This document shows positions 1 to 11,515 of a stretch of 64,000 bases of DNA, in pieces. Made by a program: the position numbers and the translations under genes. The stretch is from NCBI RefSeq assembly GCF_010389155.1, contig NC_057766.1, forward strand, positions 25,057,516 to 25,121,515. Reading direction: 5' to 3'. The stretch comes from Erigeron canadensis. Its lineage: Eukaryota > Streptophyta > Magnoliopsida > Asterales > Asteraceae. The notes beneath the pieces were generated by a model. It was not told the DNA's origin, ran no database searches, and saw only the letters and a program-made list of their open reading frames with translations. Position 1 is the first letter of the stretch. Every line of letters begins with the position of its first letter.

Positions 1-369
1 CATGAGTTATATTGGTGTTTATGGTGATATTGTTACATTGTGTGTTGAATCTAGAAGTATTGAAATTGGATCTGGAATGGGAAGTAATCAAGTAAGTTCT
101 TCGGCTCCCGTTTATGGCAATGCACAACAAAATAATTACCATAATCAAAATTTCATGGTTTCACAACAATTTAATCACCAACAAATTCTTGATCATTTTC
201 GTAGTCAACCCATTCAAAATCTAAAACATTACCAAAATCCACAATCTTTAGATCCAACCCCAAATCAATATTTTGATATTAGTCAGTATGATGATCTTAA
301 AGAAGATTCAGATTGGTTTTTTGGTAAAAATGAACAAGAAGAAACAGTTCATGTCGAGGAACAAGTTAT

Positions 370-402
370 TGATGATGATCATGATGATGATGATGATGAT
401 AA

Positions 403-436
<34 letters not shown>

Positions 437-512
437 GGTGGTGGTGGTGGTGGTGGTGGTTGTGGTGGTGGTGGTGGTGGTGGTGGTGGTTTTGGTGATG
501 ATGATGATAATG
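370..512 (+). repeat. (GAT)n / (GGT)n trinucleotide runs inside the transposase ORF
   Basis: Consecutive GAT-rich and GGT-rich triplet runs lie within the transposase N-terminal exon and are translated as an aspartate run followed by a glycine run broken by one Cys. Shadow frames give Met, Val and Thr homopolymers and are not genes. Confidence 0.9.
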
Positions 513-1337
513 ATGGGGAGGATATTGATGTGAAAGAAACTATTGAACACCCATTTTTTAATTCATATAACCCTGAAAAAGATGAAATGAAGATGAAGTC
601 CATGAAGAAAAGAAAAACAAAGATTGTGACAAGAGAGCTTGGAATGCTAAAAAAGAGCCACGTGAGTACTATTGGAATATGCCAGAATTACTTCCAATAC
701 CTAACGAAGAATTGATCAAGATACCTGTTGATTGTTACACCAGAGTTGTTCGTATCAAAAAAGGTGATTGTTTTGATACAAAAGAAGACTTGAAGATAGC
801 TCTATATACGAAATGTGTGGAAGATGGCTACCAACCAGTTGTTTCAAGATCAGATAAACATCGTTTTGAAACAAAGTGTAAAATTGATCAAAAAGGTTGT
901 ACGTGGCGTATGATGTCAAGGAGGGTAAAAAATTGTGAAATGTTTCAAGCACTACATTCATTGATCAACATACTTGTTCAAGAACCCAACTTTATCCTCA
1001 CCATAGACAGGCAAACAAAAAGGTGTTGGGTGGATTTTTGGCGGAGTTAATGTTTGTGAAAGGAAGGGTATATAGGGGTCATGAGATTATGACTGACATA
1101 AATGCCCGGTTCAAGATTAATATCTCATATTCTCAAGCTTGGAGAGCCAAGTGTTATGCCTTGGAACTGTTGAGGGGGTCACCAGAAGCATCGTTTGCCC
1201 AACTTCCAGCTTATTGTCACAATTTAAAGTTGAAAAATCCTGGGTCGGTAACTCATATCAAAACAGATAAAGATGGACGTTTTAAGTTGTTGTTTATCGC
1301 CATTGGTGCAGCGGTTAGTAAATCAATATAACTTTTT

Positions 1338-1532
1338 CAAATGATTTATTATTTTGTAGATACGTTCGTTTGTTTATTATTTACTACATGTTCAAATCTA
1401 AATGTTCAAATCTAAATGATTTGAACATGTAGTAAATCAATTATTTTTGAACATTTAGATTTGAACATGTAGTAAATCAATTATTTTTACTTTAACTACA
1501 TGTTCAAATCTAAATGATTTATTATTTTGTAG
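1338..1532 (+). repeat. Duplicated splice-acceptor segment and inverted repeats in the transposase intron
   Basis: The intron at 1314-1532 contains two copies of the segment that ends it (ATTTTGTAG followed by ATACGTTCGTTTGTT), near 1345-1376 and 1517-1548. Between them are several direct and inverted copies of ACATGTTCAAATCTAAAT. Only the second acceptor (AG at 1531-1532) joins in frame to FVSFLRPVIIVDAAH, so the first looks like a tandem-duplication relic inside the intron. Confidence 0.8.
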
Positions 1533-2196
1533 ATACGTTCGTTTGTTTCTTTCTTGCGACCAGTTATTATAGTTGATGCGGCACATCTAAAAGGTCGATA
1601 TCTTGGAACGAACTTATTAGCAGTAGGCATGGATGCTAATAATGGGATACTACCAATAGCTTATGGGGTTGGCAAATCTGAAACCTCTGATTCGTGGACA
1701 TGGTTTATGGGGCATCTTAGAGATTGCATGGGTACGGTTAGCAATTTGACAATCATATCCGATAGGGCAAACTCAATTGATATGGCTATTAGAAGGTGTT
1801 TTCGAGATGCTTTTTATGGACTTTGTGCTGTTCATTTGTATAGAAATCTAAGATCAAGGTCTCCTGGTATTAAACATCACCAATGGACATACTGGAAAGC
1901 GGTGAAAGCTTATCGAGAAGTGGATTTTAATAGGCATATAAATCGTTTGAGACATGTTATGCCCGAGTCTGCCCAAACACTAGAAGCTATTGGGTTTGAA
2001 AGATGGTCAAGAGTGCACACTCTTGGAGCAAGGTATGGTTTCATGACATCTAATAGTGCAGAATCAATCAACTCTCTAAGTCGCCATTCAAGGAAATTAC
2101 CCATTACTATGTTAATGGAGTTTTTCCGCGCATCTCTGCAAGAGTGGTATTATAGGAAAATAAATGTTGCAGGTATTATTTGTTTAACTTTCTCAC

Positions 2197-2232
<36 letters not shown>

Positions 2233-3051
2233 AATGATAATGGATTTTAATAAGTAAATTACTTCTTTAAATGTACAGAATCATTAGAACGTCGTGTTAC
2301 ACCATGGACCGAAAAAAAGATTGCAAAACGTGTTGTGAAGTCAACTTCTTGGAGAGTTGAACCATGTTCAAACACATTGTTTGAAGTTATAGATCATAAT
2401 TTGAATGGGCTTGTCGATCTAGATGCAAAGACGTGTACTTGTGGAAAATGGCAAACTTCTGGTTTTCCATGTGGTCATGTTATAAAAGTTGCTCTTCATC
2501 TAAACCAAGATGATTCAAGTGTATACGCTATGGAGTGTTACACTTCGGAAACATATCGTCAAACGTATGCCGAGATTGTCTATCCCATACCACATCCATC
2601 TGAATGGGAGATACCCGATGACTTACAAACAGTTTTGCCACCGGTTATGGACAGAAGGCTACCTGGCCACCCCAAAAATCATGATCGTATTCCGTCTAAG
2701 GGTGAGGAGAAGAAAAACCCGACTTGTAGTCGTTGTAAGGAACGTGGTCATACAAGGATGACATGTGGAGCACCGAAGCCATCACAAACATCTTTTCCTC
2801 TGCCCACAGAATATGGATCTTCGTCAAAATTAAAAGTTCATTCGGCGGCAAGTAAAGGGAAATCGAGATCCCAACCAAAGTCAAAATCACACTCATCACC
2901 TTTTGGGACTATCAACCTAAGTGATTTTTAGATGCAAAGTTTGTATTAAGTATTAAAGTTATGTTGTTATGGAACTTATTAGATTCTATTTGAATTCATG
3001 TTATTATCTTTAATGTAACTATATATTTTTGGCTAGCTATCTTCTTTCCAT

Positions 3052-3090
3052 ACCGAAAGAAGATAGGCTTCTTTCCTATCTTCTTTCGGT
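3052..3090. repeat. Perfect 16-bp hairpin after the transposase
   Basis: ACCGAAAGAAGATAGG at 3052-3067 is exactly reverse-complementary to 3075-3090, with a 7-nt loop. It lies about 120 bp past the stop codon of the MuDR-type gene. It may be a transcript-end or element-end structure; no function can be assigned. Confidence 0.8.
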
Positions 3091-4091
3091 GTGGAGCTTT
3101 GTGTACAAGAGACAGCCAAATGTAAGGTAATCTGTTTTCATGTTCAAATCTTTAGGCTTGCTCATTAATTTGAATGCTACCTGTACCATTTTCAGTATGA
3201 TCCCGTACCGTACATTTATCGATCTCTATCCTAAAAGGTTTGTATACTTGGCCCAAATGGACACAGCGGGTCAATATGGAATCATTTCAGATTTTTTTGG
3301 CTTGTTTGATTGTTTCAGTCTAAAAAGTTATCCAAATAGACAAATTGTGTTAGAACCAAAAATGGCTTACAAAGTGTTAAAACCGTATATACTTAGTTTT
3401 CTAATTCCCCTTTTATAACTCTATCTGATTTATTAGTAATTCTCCTTCAATTCAATGTTGATATAACCATGGTACCTAATTTAAACATGCAGGACATATT
3501 CTGTATATTTGGTGCTTGTCTAAATATCAAAATTAAAAGTGCACGTTGGAAGCTCTATGAAGATCATGATATTACTGGGTCATTAAGCTATGATATTGTC
3601 TTGTAAAATATATATGTATACATATATACTTGTAGTTATGTATATTTTAGCTATTTATGTTAATTCAATTGCCAAATCAAAGAACCCCCACAAGTAAAAT
3701 CATCAGGGTTCCTGATCAAATGCTTTGGCCCATATAAATATAAGTTACCCTTAATACCAAAAAGGGTTAGTTCTTTTCAGCAGGCTAAATCAAATTTATG
3801 ATAACATGTACATACAGATATACAAATTGAGGGTGATAGATAAGAAGAAAGAAAGAATAGAAACATACCAAACATCAACGATTTGGGGTGGAGGAGAGCG
3901 GTGGCGCGCTTGGGTGGTGATGGTGGCGGAAGTCGGTGGTGATTGGTGGTGGACGACGGTGGTGATTTGGGGTGGAGGAGAGTGGTTGGAGGACTGGTAA
4001 TGGAGGCTTGCGATTTGCGTTTACGTTTTAGGTTTAAAATAGAACCGGGTTAGAATATACAAATCAACGGGTCGGGTCAAACGCAAGGAAG
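3091..4091. other. Intergenic, no gene recognised
   Basis: AT-rich sequence with short chance ORFs only. A GGTGG-rich patch (about 3886-4005) resembles the low-complexity blocks common in plant repeats. I see no domain or splice structure. Confidence 0.5.
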
Positions 4092-4163
4092 CATTGCGAT
4101 CCGCAAGCAAACCTTGCGATCCGCAAGACAGTCTTGCGATCCGCAAGGAGTCCTTGCGATCCG
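4092..4163 (+). repeat. 20-bp tandem repeat of a near-palindrome
   Basis: CTTGCGATCCGCAAG, itself nearly palindromic (CTTGCG-ATC-CGCAAG), repeats with 20-bp period at about 4093, 4113, 4133 and 4153; the last copy is decayed. The spacers are only 5 bp, so this is not a CRISPR-type array. Confidence 0.75.
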
Positions 4164-4581
4164 AAACTCCTCCTTGCGGTCTTGCGATTTTATGGGTATT
4201 TTTTGTGAATTCGAAAAAGGTTGGGTATTTTCGTATATTGAAGATGGTTTTTAGGTATCAAGGCTATTTTCTCTTATTTGATTGACTATTACTACTGCTA
4301 ACATTAACAAACTATATGTGAAATCTAGACTTATTAGACAAACAACATCATATCATATAAAAGTTATTGTGCCTTTGTAACCATTCGAATAGATTGGTGG
4401 GCAAAGTGATCGTGTCAAAGCCGGAACTTATCTTAGATTTATACGTGTGTGTATAATGTTAAATCCATCGATACGAAATGAAATTAAAAAGTAACATAAT
4501 TATAAATTTTCCAACTTTATTTATCTTTATAAAATATGGTTACAATAACCATTTATTTAGACTTCGGATTACATATATATT

Positions 4582-4828
4582 TCATCCAAGCGCTGGAATT
4601 TCGACCACAACGCCATCAAACTTGTCAACAAATATGAAAACCCTATTACAACAAAAATTCTCTGTAACATACGAATTAGGTGGAACTTGTATCACCCAGA
4701 GATCCTTCCTCCATTCCTTGAGAACTTTGGTTGCTTCCTTTGCACTAACTCCAAGCAACTTAGGCCAAAACTTTGGATCACACTTATAAGGGAGGATAGG
4801 TTTCACATTGGAACCTCAACCTGTCCAT
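4582..4828 (-). pseudogene. Potato inhibitor I family serine-protease inhibitor, 5' end disrupted
   Basis: The minus-strand frame encodes about 70 residues matching the whole potato inhibitor I fold: KCDPKFWPKLLGVSAKEATK, then WVIQVPPNSYVTENF, then CNRVFIFVD and a C-terminus ending PALG, with the stop just below 4582. Family members of this size bind serine proteases through an exposed loop. Aligned to that loop, the P1 position (after SYVT) is Glu, where many relatives carry a hydrophobic or basic residue. The pair of cysteines that closes plant members is present. The frame has no ATG: it opens at a GTG, and an in-frame TGA lies a few codons upstream. An ATG at about 4828 below a good TATA motif is in another frame. 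So the first codons are frameshifted, or a short first exon was missed. Domain call firm; integrity doubtful. Confidence 0.75.
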
Positions 4829-4886
4829 GCTTCTTCGTTTTTACTTTTCAAAAATCTTGCATATGAAAATGTACTCTCTTAGATCT

Positions 4887-4895
4887 TATTTATAG
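4887..4895 (-). promoter_or_regulatory. TATA-like motif upstream of the protease-inhibitor remnant
   Basis: CTATAAATA on the minus strand sits about 60 bp before the ATG at about 4828 and reads toward the inhibitor frame. It suggests this locus once had its own promoter. Based on motif and spacing alone, in an AT-rich setting. Confidence 0.4.
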
Positions 4896-4899
4896 CTAA

Positions 4900-5091
4900 A
4901 ACTCATAGAATATTAAATTTATTACATAATATAATTTTTAATATGTGTATATAATATAATATAGTTTGTTATATTATATTATAGAATATTAAATTTATTA
5001 CACACTATAAATTATTATTACAAACTATATATAATATTAAATTATATATTACACGATGTAATAATAAATTATATTACACAATTAGTATATA
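4900..5091. other. AT-rich spacer
   Basis: Almost pure A/T with repeated ATATTAAATTATTACA-like words. No gene seen. Confidence 0.5.
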
Positions 5092-5330
5092 TTTTTTTGA
5101 ACAACAGTGGTGATTGGACTCAGCGGCATGTCTCTTCATCGTCCAGTAGAGATCGACCACGTCACCAGCACAGTCAATCCGAGGGCATGACTGGTGGTGG
5201 AGTTCCCACTACCGTTCTGGAGGAAACTAGCTAATTGCTAAAGAAAACCCCCATGCTCCACCTCATTGGCAAAGACTTCCCAATATGCCTTTCAAAGGAT
5301 AATCCAGGGCGTTGCCTCAGAAGTGATAAT
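5092..5330 (-). repeat. SINE-like repeat candidate
   Basis: A non-AT-rich island bounded on its left by a T-run. Read on the minus strand it ends in TTGTTGTTC followed by A residues, the same 3' end as the better supported SINE at 6915-7136. No clear A/B boxes or target-site duplication were found, so this is only a candidate. Confidence 0.35.
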
Positions 5331-5895
5331 GATGCATAAAATGTATATAGTGTATGAAAGCGTTGATACATACATTATTTTAGGTCCAGTTTATAGCTAA
5401 ACTAAAGTGTCTCTAGTTGTATTTGGAGACCAGAAGATTTGTCCAGATATAATCAAAGTCCAGTGATAGTGTACAGTTAATGCCACTCGAGCTTCACTCT
5501 GGTTGAGATCAGACCAAGAACTAAAGACATTCCAGTTAAAGTTAATGACAACAAGTGGAAGATAGAAAAGATCCATGACAACGAAGCCCAGTTAAAGTTT
5601 TACCCTGATCAATGGAGATCATTAGTGTAAAGTACTTACAAAGCTTTACACTGATTACGAGTAATACCTTTTTATTTTTATGCTCTATTATCCGGATAAT
5701 ACTAATTGTCTATGATAAAAGTACAAAAGTGCATAAAGGTGGTTGGTTAAAATACCTTTACCTATTACTTTAACAAGCATCTTTTTGCTTAGTTGTAGTT
5801 TTTATATGTATTTACATAATTAATGGTTATTTTTAAATTTGTTAAAAATATTTTTTAAGGATTTAATATAATATACTTTGAAACTTAAGAAACTT
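5331..5895. other. Intergenic, no gene recognised
   Basis: AT-rich sequence without coding signal. Two segments near 5470-5640 repeat phrases around CCAGTTAAAGTT. Confidence 0.4.
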
Positions 5896-6480
5896 AGGGT
5901 GTGCTTGGTTGGGGGTATTTAGGGGTAAGGAATAGGTACTATAATGAATAACTATGCTTGGTTAGAAAAAAAAGAGTCAATGAATACCAAAAATGGGTAA
6001 TGAGTCATTATACACTAAATTGGGGGTAATAACTATCATTACCCAATAAAGTAGTAAACAATGTTACTCCCCACTTTGCCGTGATTTTCGTTGTGGTAAC
6101 TGCATGTCTACACCTAATATAGTTTTAAAAAATAATATTATCCATATACCATAATTTGTGATACATTGTATATATATTTCTCCGCACGTTAACAATTGCA
6201 TAAAAGTAAATAAATATGTGTAATATTAATATTAATTTATATTATTATAATTAAAGTTATAGTCACACTGATACATCGACATAAAAATATAATTAGAAAG
6301 ACTTGTAAATAAATAATTATTATGAACTTATTTAATAAAATTCTATAAGTTTTTTATGTAATTTGTATAATAGACTATTTTAACCAAGCAACATTAATAG
6401 TAATGTAATACTAATTGCATTCCTTAGTATTCCCTTTATCTTTCCCATTTTCATTCCCTTAATTCAACTAAGCATCCCCT
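5896..6480. mobile_element. MITE-like element with imperfect terminal inverted repeats
   Basis: The left end reads GGGTGTGCTTGGTTG and the right end, reverse-complemented, reads GGGGATGCTTAGTTG. The interior is AT-rich and non-coding. Size and termini fit a hAT-like MITE, but no clean target-site duplication could be read. Confidence 0.45.
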
Positions 6481-6914
6481 TATCATTAATAGAACCCGTC
6501 ATTCATGAATATGTTTTAGAGGTTTATAGTGCGTTATTTTTTTTTTGGCAAATTTCTATGTAATATTATCATTAATAAATAAAACCGATATATGCCAACT
6601 TATACTTATTCAAATTTTGAAGTTTAAAATTTTATAATTTTGACCTTAATTCCGCAATGACTATTAACAAAATTCAACGACAAACATTTATATATGTTTG
6701 ATTGTATCTTAAGAATCAAGTTTTAGTCACGGTCGATTATATGTGAATCTTTCAACAGCCTAAAGCAAGAAAGAGTTGAAGGTTTTAGTATTTAAATTTT
6801 AATGGTTTTATTTATGTTTTTTATTTGTATTTTGGCTCATGTTTACTTTATGAAATTAAAAATATTTGAAGTGTTTTGCCTATATATACACTTTTTATAT
6901 GTAAATACATGTTG

Positions 6915-7136
6915 TTGTTTTTTTTTAGAACAACAAGGGCCGGATCACGGGTATCCAGACTGGATACGATGGACCTACCTGATCCCCTCTCCCCCGCCCG
7001 CCCCACCCGGTAAAATCTCCACGAAAGCCAGGACAAAATCCTGGCGGGCAATCGCAGGCCAAGAGTATCAAACATGTGACCTCTTGGACAAAAGTCCGGG
7101 TGTCCAACCATTGAGGTAATCAGTGAAGGACTATAA
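6915..7136 (-). mobile_element. SINE with 12-bp target-site duplication
   Basis: About 222 bp, read on the minus strand. The head has tRNA-like promoter blocks: TGGTTGGACACCCGG as a degenerate A box and GAGGTCACATGTTTGATAC as a degenerate B box. The tail is TTGTTGTTCT followed by nine A. It is flanked by AAATACATGTTG at 6903-6914 and 7137-7148, a perfect 12-bp target duplication. Pol III-transcribed, non-autonomous retroposon; the chance ORFs across it are not genes. Confidence 0.85.
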
Positions 7137-7149
7137 AAATACATGTTGA

Positions 7150-8541
7150 CATACTATTATTATAACATTTTTTTCAGACTTGTGCATCGCACGTTAAAAT
7201 TGAAATAGACTTAAGGAAATTAAACTACGCATTTATATTTTAAAAATTAAAACGTACTAGTCGTTTTTAAAGAGATGTGTTAATAGCCAAGGACGAAACT
7301 ATTCAAGGGCCAAGGGGATTCCAGCCCCTCTAAAAAAATAAAAATTTTACTACTAGTTTTTTAAGATACCCATAAAAATAAGTATTTATACGATATATTA
7401 TCCCTCTCAAAGATTTATAGCGATAAATATATAGGGGATACGGAAAACCTAATTATCCAAAATACAAGTGAGGAGGCAGGCTCTGCAATTCGAGATATCA
7501 TATTAATCGAATCAAGTCAAACAACCCATCAAATTTCAAAATTCCGAATTGACTATTCAAGGTAATTATTTTATATGCTTGACTGCTTGTTTATAGGATT
7601 TAATAGAGGCATTTATTTTAGGAAAATGCTAAATGAAGCTCTTAGAGCTTCACTTAACGTGCATAAAAAGGTTGTACATTTCCATATAAAATGTCGGTCC
7701 CCTGATTTTTATGGTAAGTGAACAACTAATTAATGCACCTTGACGAAAGCCCCTTAGGTCTTTGTTTAGCAAAACTATTTATTTTATTATATTTGTTGTT
7801 TAGTGTTAATTAATATCTAAACTATAGTTATTGTATCACTGTGTTGTTAGTATGTTTGTATGTATGATGTATTAAAGATAGTTTATAAATAAACTGTTTA
7901 TTAAGGTAATAAGGTTAAATGGAGCAAGCCAAAGATCCCACAGCGGCACAGCCTATTGTTGTTTCTAGTGTGAAATTCAATATGGGATTGAAGGTTTTTA
8001 TTGTCTTCAGTATATATATAACTATACGAACACTTTATTCTTTTGCGTATAACAACGTTAGATTTTATGTTTCAGTGAGTTCCGCCCCCTATATTATATA
8101 TTAAGTGTCCAACTTCCGTCACTATTACTAGCTTATTAATAAATATTAAGTAAAGTAAACATATTATGTGAATGCTATATAGAGTTATGAGATAGGTACC
8201 TTTGCAATGCGGTAGCAATGGGTGGTACTAGTAGCGGTGGTGGTAACGATGTGGTTATTAATCTAAAAGTAATTGACGTAAATAGTAGAGTAGTCATTTT
8301 ATGGTTAAGGAATGTATCTTTTGTAAATAATTTTATTAAGAATATTATAGAGATATTATGTGGAAAAATTTTAATTAATTAATGAAGAAGATAAATAGTT
8401 TGGATAAATATGGTGTAAGATATTTTACGATATATTGGGTAGATTTAGTGTGTGAGTTAGGAATGTGTTGAATTTAAGGGTATTTAGATTATTTTAAAGG
8501 TAGAGAGCTGAAAAGAGAGGGAAGTAGTTTGTTTATTAATA
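7150..8541. other. Gene-free repeat-derived DNA
   Basis: No coding signal. At 7172-7195 TGTGCATCGCACG resembles a decayed Helitron 3' hairpin. At 8195-8265 GGTACCTTTGCAATGCGG followed by a GGTGG-rich stretch resembles a decayed relative of the Helitron-like element at 29986-30314. Confidence 0.4.
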
Positions 8542-8999
8542 CGAGAGAAAATGCCCGCGCGTTGCGGCGGCAAGATGGTGGTGGTGGTAGGTCAAAGGAG
8601 GTGATAAGTCATAGATAATGATAGCCAAATGCTTTAGTCATACGGGCTCCGCCTCGTATTTAAAAATTCCTCGAAAATATAACAAATGATATCTCTAATG
8701 AAAGAGCATAAATTTTAAGAACACCCATACAATTTTTATAATTTATTGATAAATGGTTTTTGAGATAGACGATTTTGAATGAATTAGAGTAATAAAATGA
8801 TTTATGTAGAAGGGAGAAAAAATGAGTGGTTGAGATTTGAGGAGAGAGAAGAAAATGAGTGGTTGAGATTTAAGGATAGTATAGTTATATTAGCTATAGA
8901 TGTTTAAATTTATGAAAAAAGAAGAGGGGTAATTTATGTAGTTTAAATCATCTTTTGAGATTTTAAAAAAAGGCAAAATGTTTTATAAGATAGTATAGA
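8542..8999 (-). mobile_element. Non-autonomous Helitron, copy 1
   Basis: Read on the minus strand it starts TCTATACTATCTTATAAAAC and ends with a GC-rich hairpin (CCGCAACGCGCGGG) about ten bases before a terminal CTCG, with A and T as flanking bases. It has no ORF. It is a homolog of copies at 12201-13430 and 32914-33381, which share TTTGTCGAAAGTATATCGAATGACATCTC-type interior words (read on plus strand). Confidence 0.7.
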
Positions 9000-9296
9000 T
9001 AGTATAGAAGTATAGATTAAAGTGAGATATATTATGAATTATTAAAATTTATTTTTAGCTAATAAATATTATTTTTAATATATATTAAAACAACACCCTT
9101 ATATTTAAATTGAAACCATTGATTGAATTTCATCTTTTAATTTCTACCATTAAATCATTTTAATGACATTGACTAGAAAATTAGACAATAACAATTTTGG
9201 TCCTCATATTTTTTATATAAATGTCTTATAGAGTCCTTTAATTTATTTTAGTTTAATAGATGGCATAATTGAATACCACTATATAACTTTGTTAAG

Positions 9297-9475
9297 GCCT
9301 GTGCTTATAAGACCGTCCTGGGGGAGTCTTCAACGAGTGGGACGTAGGACACCGGTAGCACGGAGCGTCCAAACCAGTCGTCTTCGAAGGGGAGTCCTCA
9401 CGAGGACACGGAAGGACGCAGAGGTGGGCCACGAGGGGAGCGGAGGAAGTTTAAAAAAAAAAAATTTTTTTGCTT
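9297..9475. other. GC-rich block ending in an A-run, unassigned
   Basis: An isolated GC-rich stretch, GGCCTGTGCTTATAAGACCG to an AGGAAGTTT A-run, in otherwise AT-rich DNA. It is preceded by TTA, so it might be the 5' end of a PIF/Harbinger-type element, but no matching right end was found. The 65-codon ORF across it looks like chance. Confidence 0.3.
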
Positions 9476-10498
9476 CAAACGGCTAATTTTAGGATTATAA
9501 GTTTTCTATATCTATTTAAACTTTATCATTTTATAACAATCAATCAACAACATTTCAACTCATTTCTTCAAATGATTCAATTTCAAACTCATTTTTCAAC
9601 ACAAATGCTAACTGAGTCCTATTTTAATTCGACTAAGTGCCTAGGTGAGTAGGTGGTATAAATCTGGTGTTGTTCACTACGATCGCCTACCACATTCTAT
9701 TCCTTTGTGATGGTCATCACGATAGAATTATCATTTTTTTAGTATTGTTGCATAATGTGAACATCCTATTGAATAAAAATTAAATTTCAAATATATTACA
9801 CATCTCAATGGATGGTTGTAGACTTGTAGGTACTATCCTAATTAAATTATTTTTTACATGGCACCTGATTTGCCTATGATTACAATTTACAAGACAAATG
9901 TAAAGCACAACTATAACCATCTTTCTTCAAATATTAAACCATATTTAGCATGAGAAATCGCTTAAATAGTTAGATCATTATAGACAAATGATTATTGACC
10001 TAATTTTTAGCTTAATAATATGAGCCTAACACTTGTCATTATTCAAAAAAATTTAATTTAATTCCTATTTTACCCTTATTAAAATTTTAAAACATTCAAA
10101 CAAAAAACTAAGTTGACCCTTCTTTCTTCTAATCAGTTCAACATTCCATAAACCTACTTTCTCATATTGCATCCGGCCGTTCACTTTCATCACGCAACCA
10201 CCGCTTCACTTTTTGCCCTTAAAATTAAAGTAAGTTTGTAATATATAAATTATTGTCAAATGTTTATTGAATATTTTATAATGAAGCCGATTCCAATATG
10301 TTTGTTATTTTATTGTCTTACTGAATTCATATATCATTATACTATAAATAGGTTATCATACTTTTTTATTTCAGCATCATAAATTTTCTTTAAAAAATTG
10401 TTGTATGTTACTTTTATAAAATGTATTTGATTTCTCTTTATGTGTAGCATGATAAACTTTCATACATAAAAAGATGTTTCATGATTGGACTAAAAGTT
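9476..10498. other. Intergenic, no gene recognised
   Basis: AT-rich non-coding sequence; nothing with supportable structure. Confidence 0.4.
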
Positions 10499-11407
10499 AG
10501 GTTGTGTTTGATAACACTAAATGATTATAAAGCCGGAATGGTTCAAAGTTTTAAATGAATTTAATTCTGAATGATAAAAGTACGTTTGATATCGGTTCTG
10601 AATGGATAATTTGAATAATGAAAATTACTATTTTAACCTTTTTGAAGATTAAATGTAAAAGTTTATAAAAACATAATATCATTTTGAAAGAAAACATAAA
10701 AATAACATAAATATTATGACAATAGTAAGCTTTTCAAAGACAAATCAAAATTCTTCCATTCCCATCTTGATAAGGATAAAAAACTCAAAAGTGAAGATAA
10801 AACTTTGTTGTTTCAGTTTCGAATGAATACACGTACAGAGAGTCAAAGACGATTTCTTTAATTTACTTCGCTCGATCGGTAATAGAATCTTTCACAAATT
10901 ATGATTTCATTACGTTGCTCAGGAATAAAGAAACTGAAAATACCCACTAATTGTTGCTACTAAGCCCACAAGCAAAGATATACGAAAAGTGATATCTATA
11001 ATTTTTTTATATATATTAGCATTAGATAGATCTGGGAATCTTTGTTTTCAGGATTGTCTTTCAAAAAATAATACATATTCTTGTTTTCAATTAAGGAAAT
11101 TAGTAACAATTTAATGGAGATGGGAAAAAAAGGTTATTAGCATAAGACATTTGATGATGAAATCCAGATGGTTTAATCGAATAATGGGGAAAAAGAGTGT
11201 GGATGGTGGAATGGAAGAGATAAGAGTATTTGGGGAAAAGTTGGATACTGAATGGTTTAGAGAGCTTTTGTAAGTGAATAGTTCAGCACTATTTTAATTC
11301 TCATTCAGCATCCTTATTTGTTCGGATGGGTAAACGAAACGCTATGAATGCAGACCGATTCAGCATTTAGTCATGAATGATGCCATACAGTTGTAAACAA
11401 ACACACC
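10499..11407. mobile_element. MITE-like element with short inverted ends
   Basis: Left end GGTTGTGTTTGATAAC, right end reverse-complemented GGGTGTGTTTGTTTAC. The interior repeats phrases about AATGGTT and TTCAGCATT and has no coding frame. A hAT-like MITE is the best guess. Confidence 0.4.
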
Positions 11408-11515
11408 CTTATACTTCACAGTCATTCCATCTAGTTATAGTTTACTTTTTCTGTTAGCTAAAAATCCAAATAAAAAAAAATAAGATTAACATCATGGAGT
11501 TCAATAAGCCTCTCT

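Larger units (their letters stand above)
1..2931 (+). pseudogene. MuDR-type Mutator-like transposase, frameshifted, open at left edge
   Basis: Cut-and-paste transposase of the plant MuDR class. Three exons are readable: 1-1313, 1533-2172 and 2279-2931, with GT-AG introns whose phases join correctly. In order it has an Asp/Gly-rich linker (about 360-520), a MuDR-type DNA-binding domain (about 700-1060), the MULE DDE domain with Asp in IIVDAAHLKG, Asp in IISDRANS and Glu in SNSAESIN, a SWIM zinc finger (CTCGKW...CGH, near 2433-2475), and a CCHC knuckle CSRCKERGHTRMTC near 2728-2769. Two breaks are visible. Near 587 the frame must shift by a missing A to reach HEEKKNKDCDKRAWNAKKEP. Near 950 one base is missing, since TTFIDQHTCSRTQLYPHHRQ continues in another frame. 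The domains are otherwise well preserved, so decay is recent or the indels are sequencing errors. Terminal inverted repeats were not identified. Confidence 0.85.

Noticed and set aside
273..603. ORFs rich in Met/Val, Thr/Ile or Pro/Ser runs over the triplet repeats
   Set aside because: They are other frames of the GAT/GGT microsatellites in the transposase exon.
660..690. A canonical donor CAC|GTGAGT followed by CAG as a mini-intron in the MuDR-type gene
   Set aside because: The intron would be only about 20 bases, and the alternative frame upstream (KEPREYYWNMPE) reads through, so a frameshift near 587 explains it better.
3140..3418. 92-codon ORF after the transposase
   Set aside because: No recognisable domain and AT-rich composition like the surrounding spacer.
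4092..4163. CRISPR-like array
   Set aside because: Units repeat every 20 bp with 5-bp gaps and no unique spacers, in a eukaryotic genome.
9289..9486. 65-codon Arg-rich ORF
   Set aside because: Lies in the GC-rich repeat-like block; composition explains the open frame.
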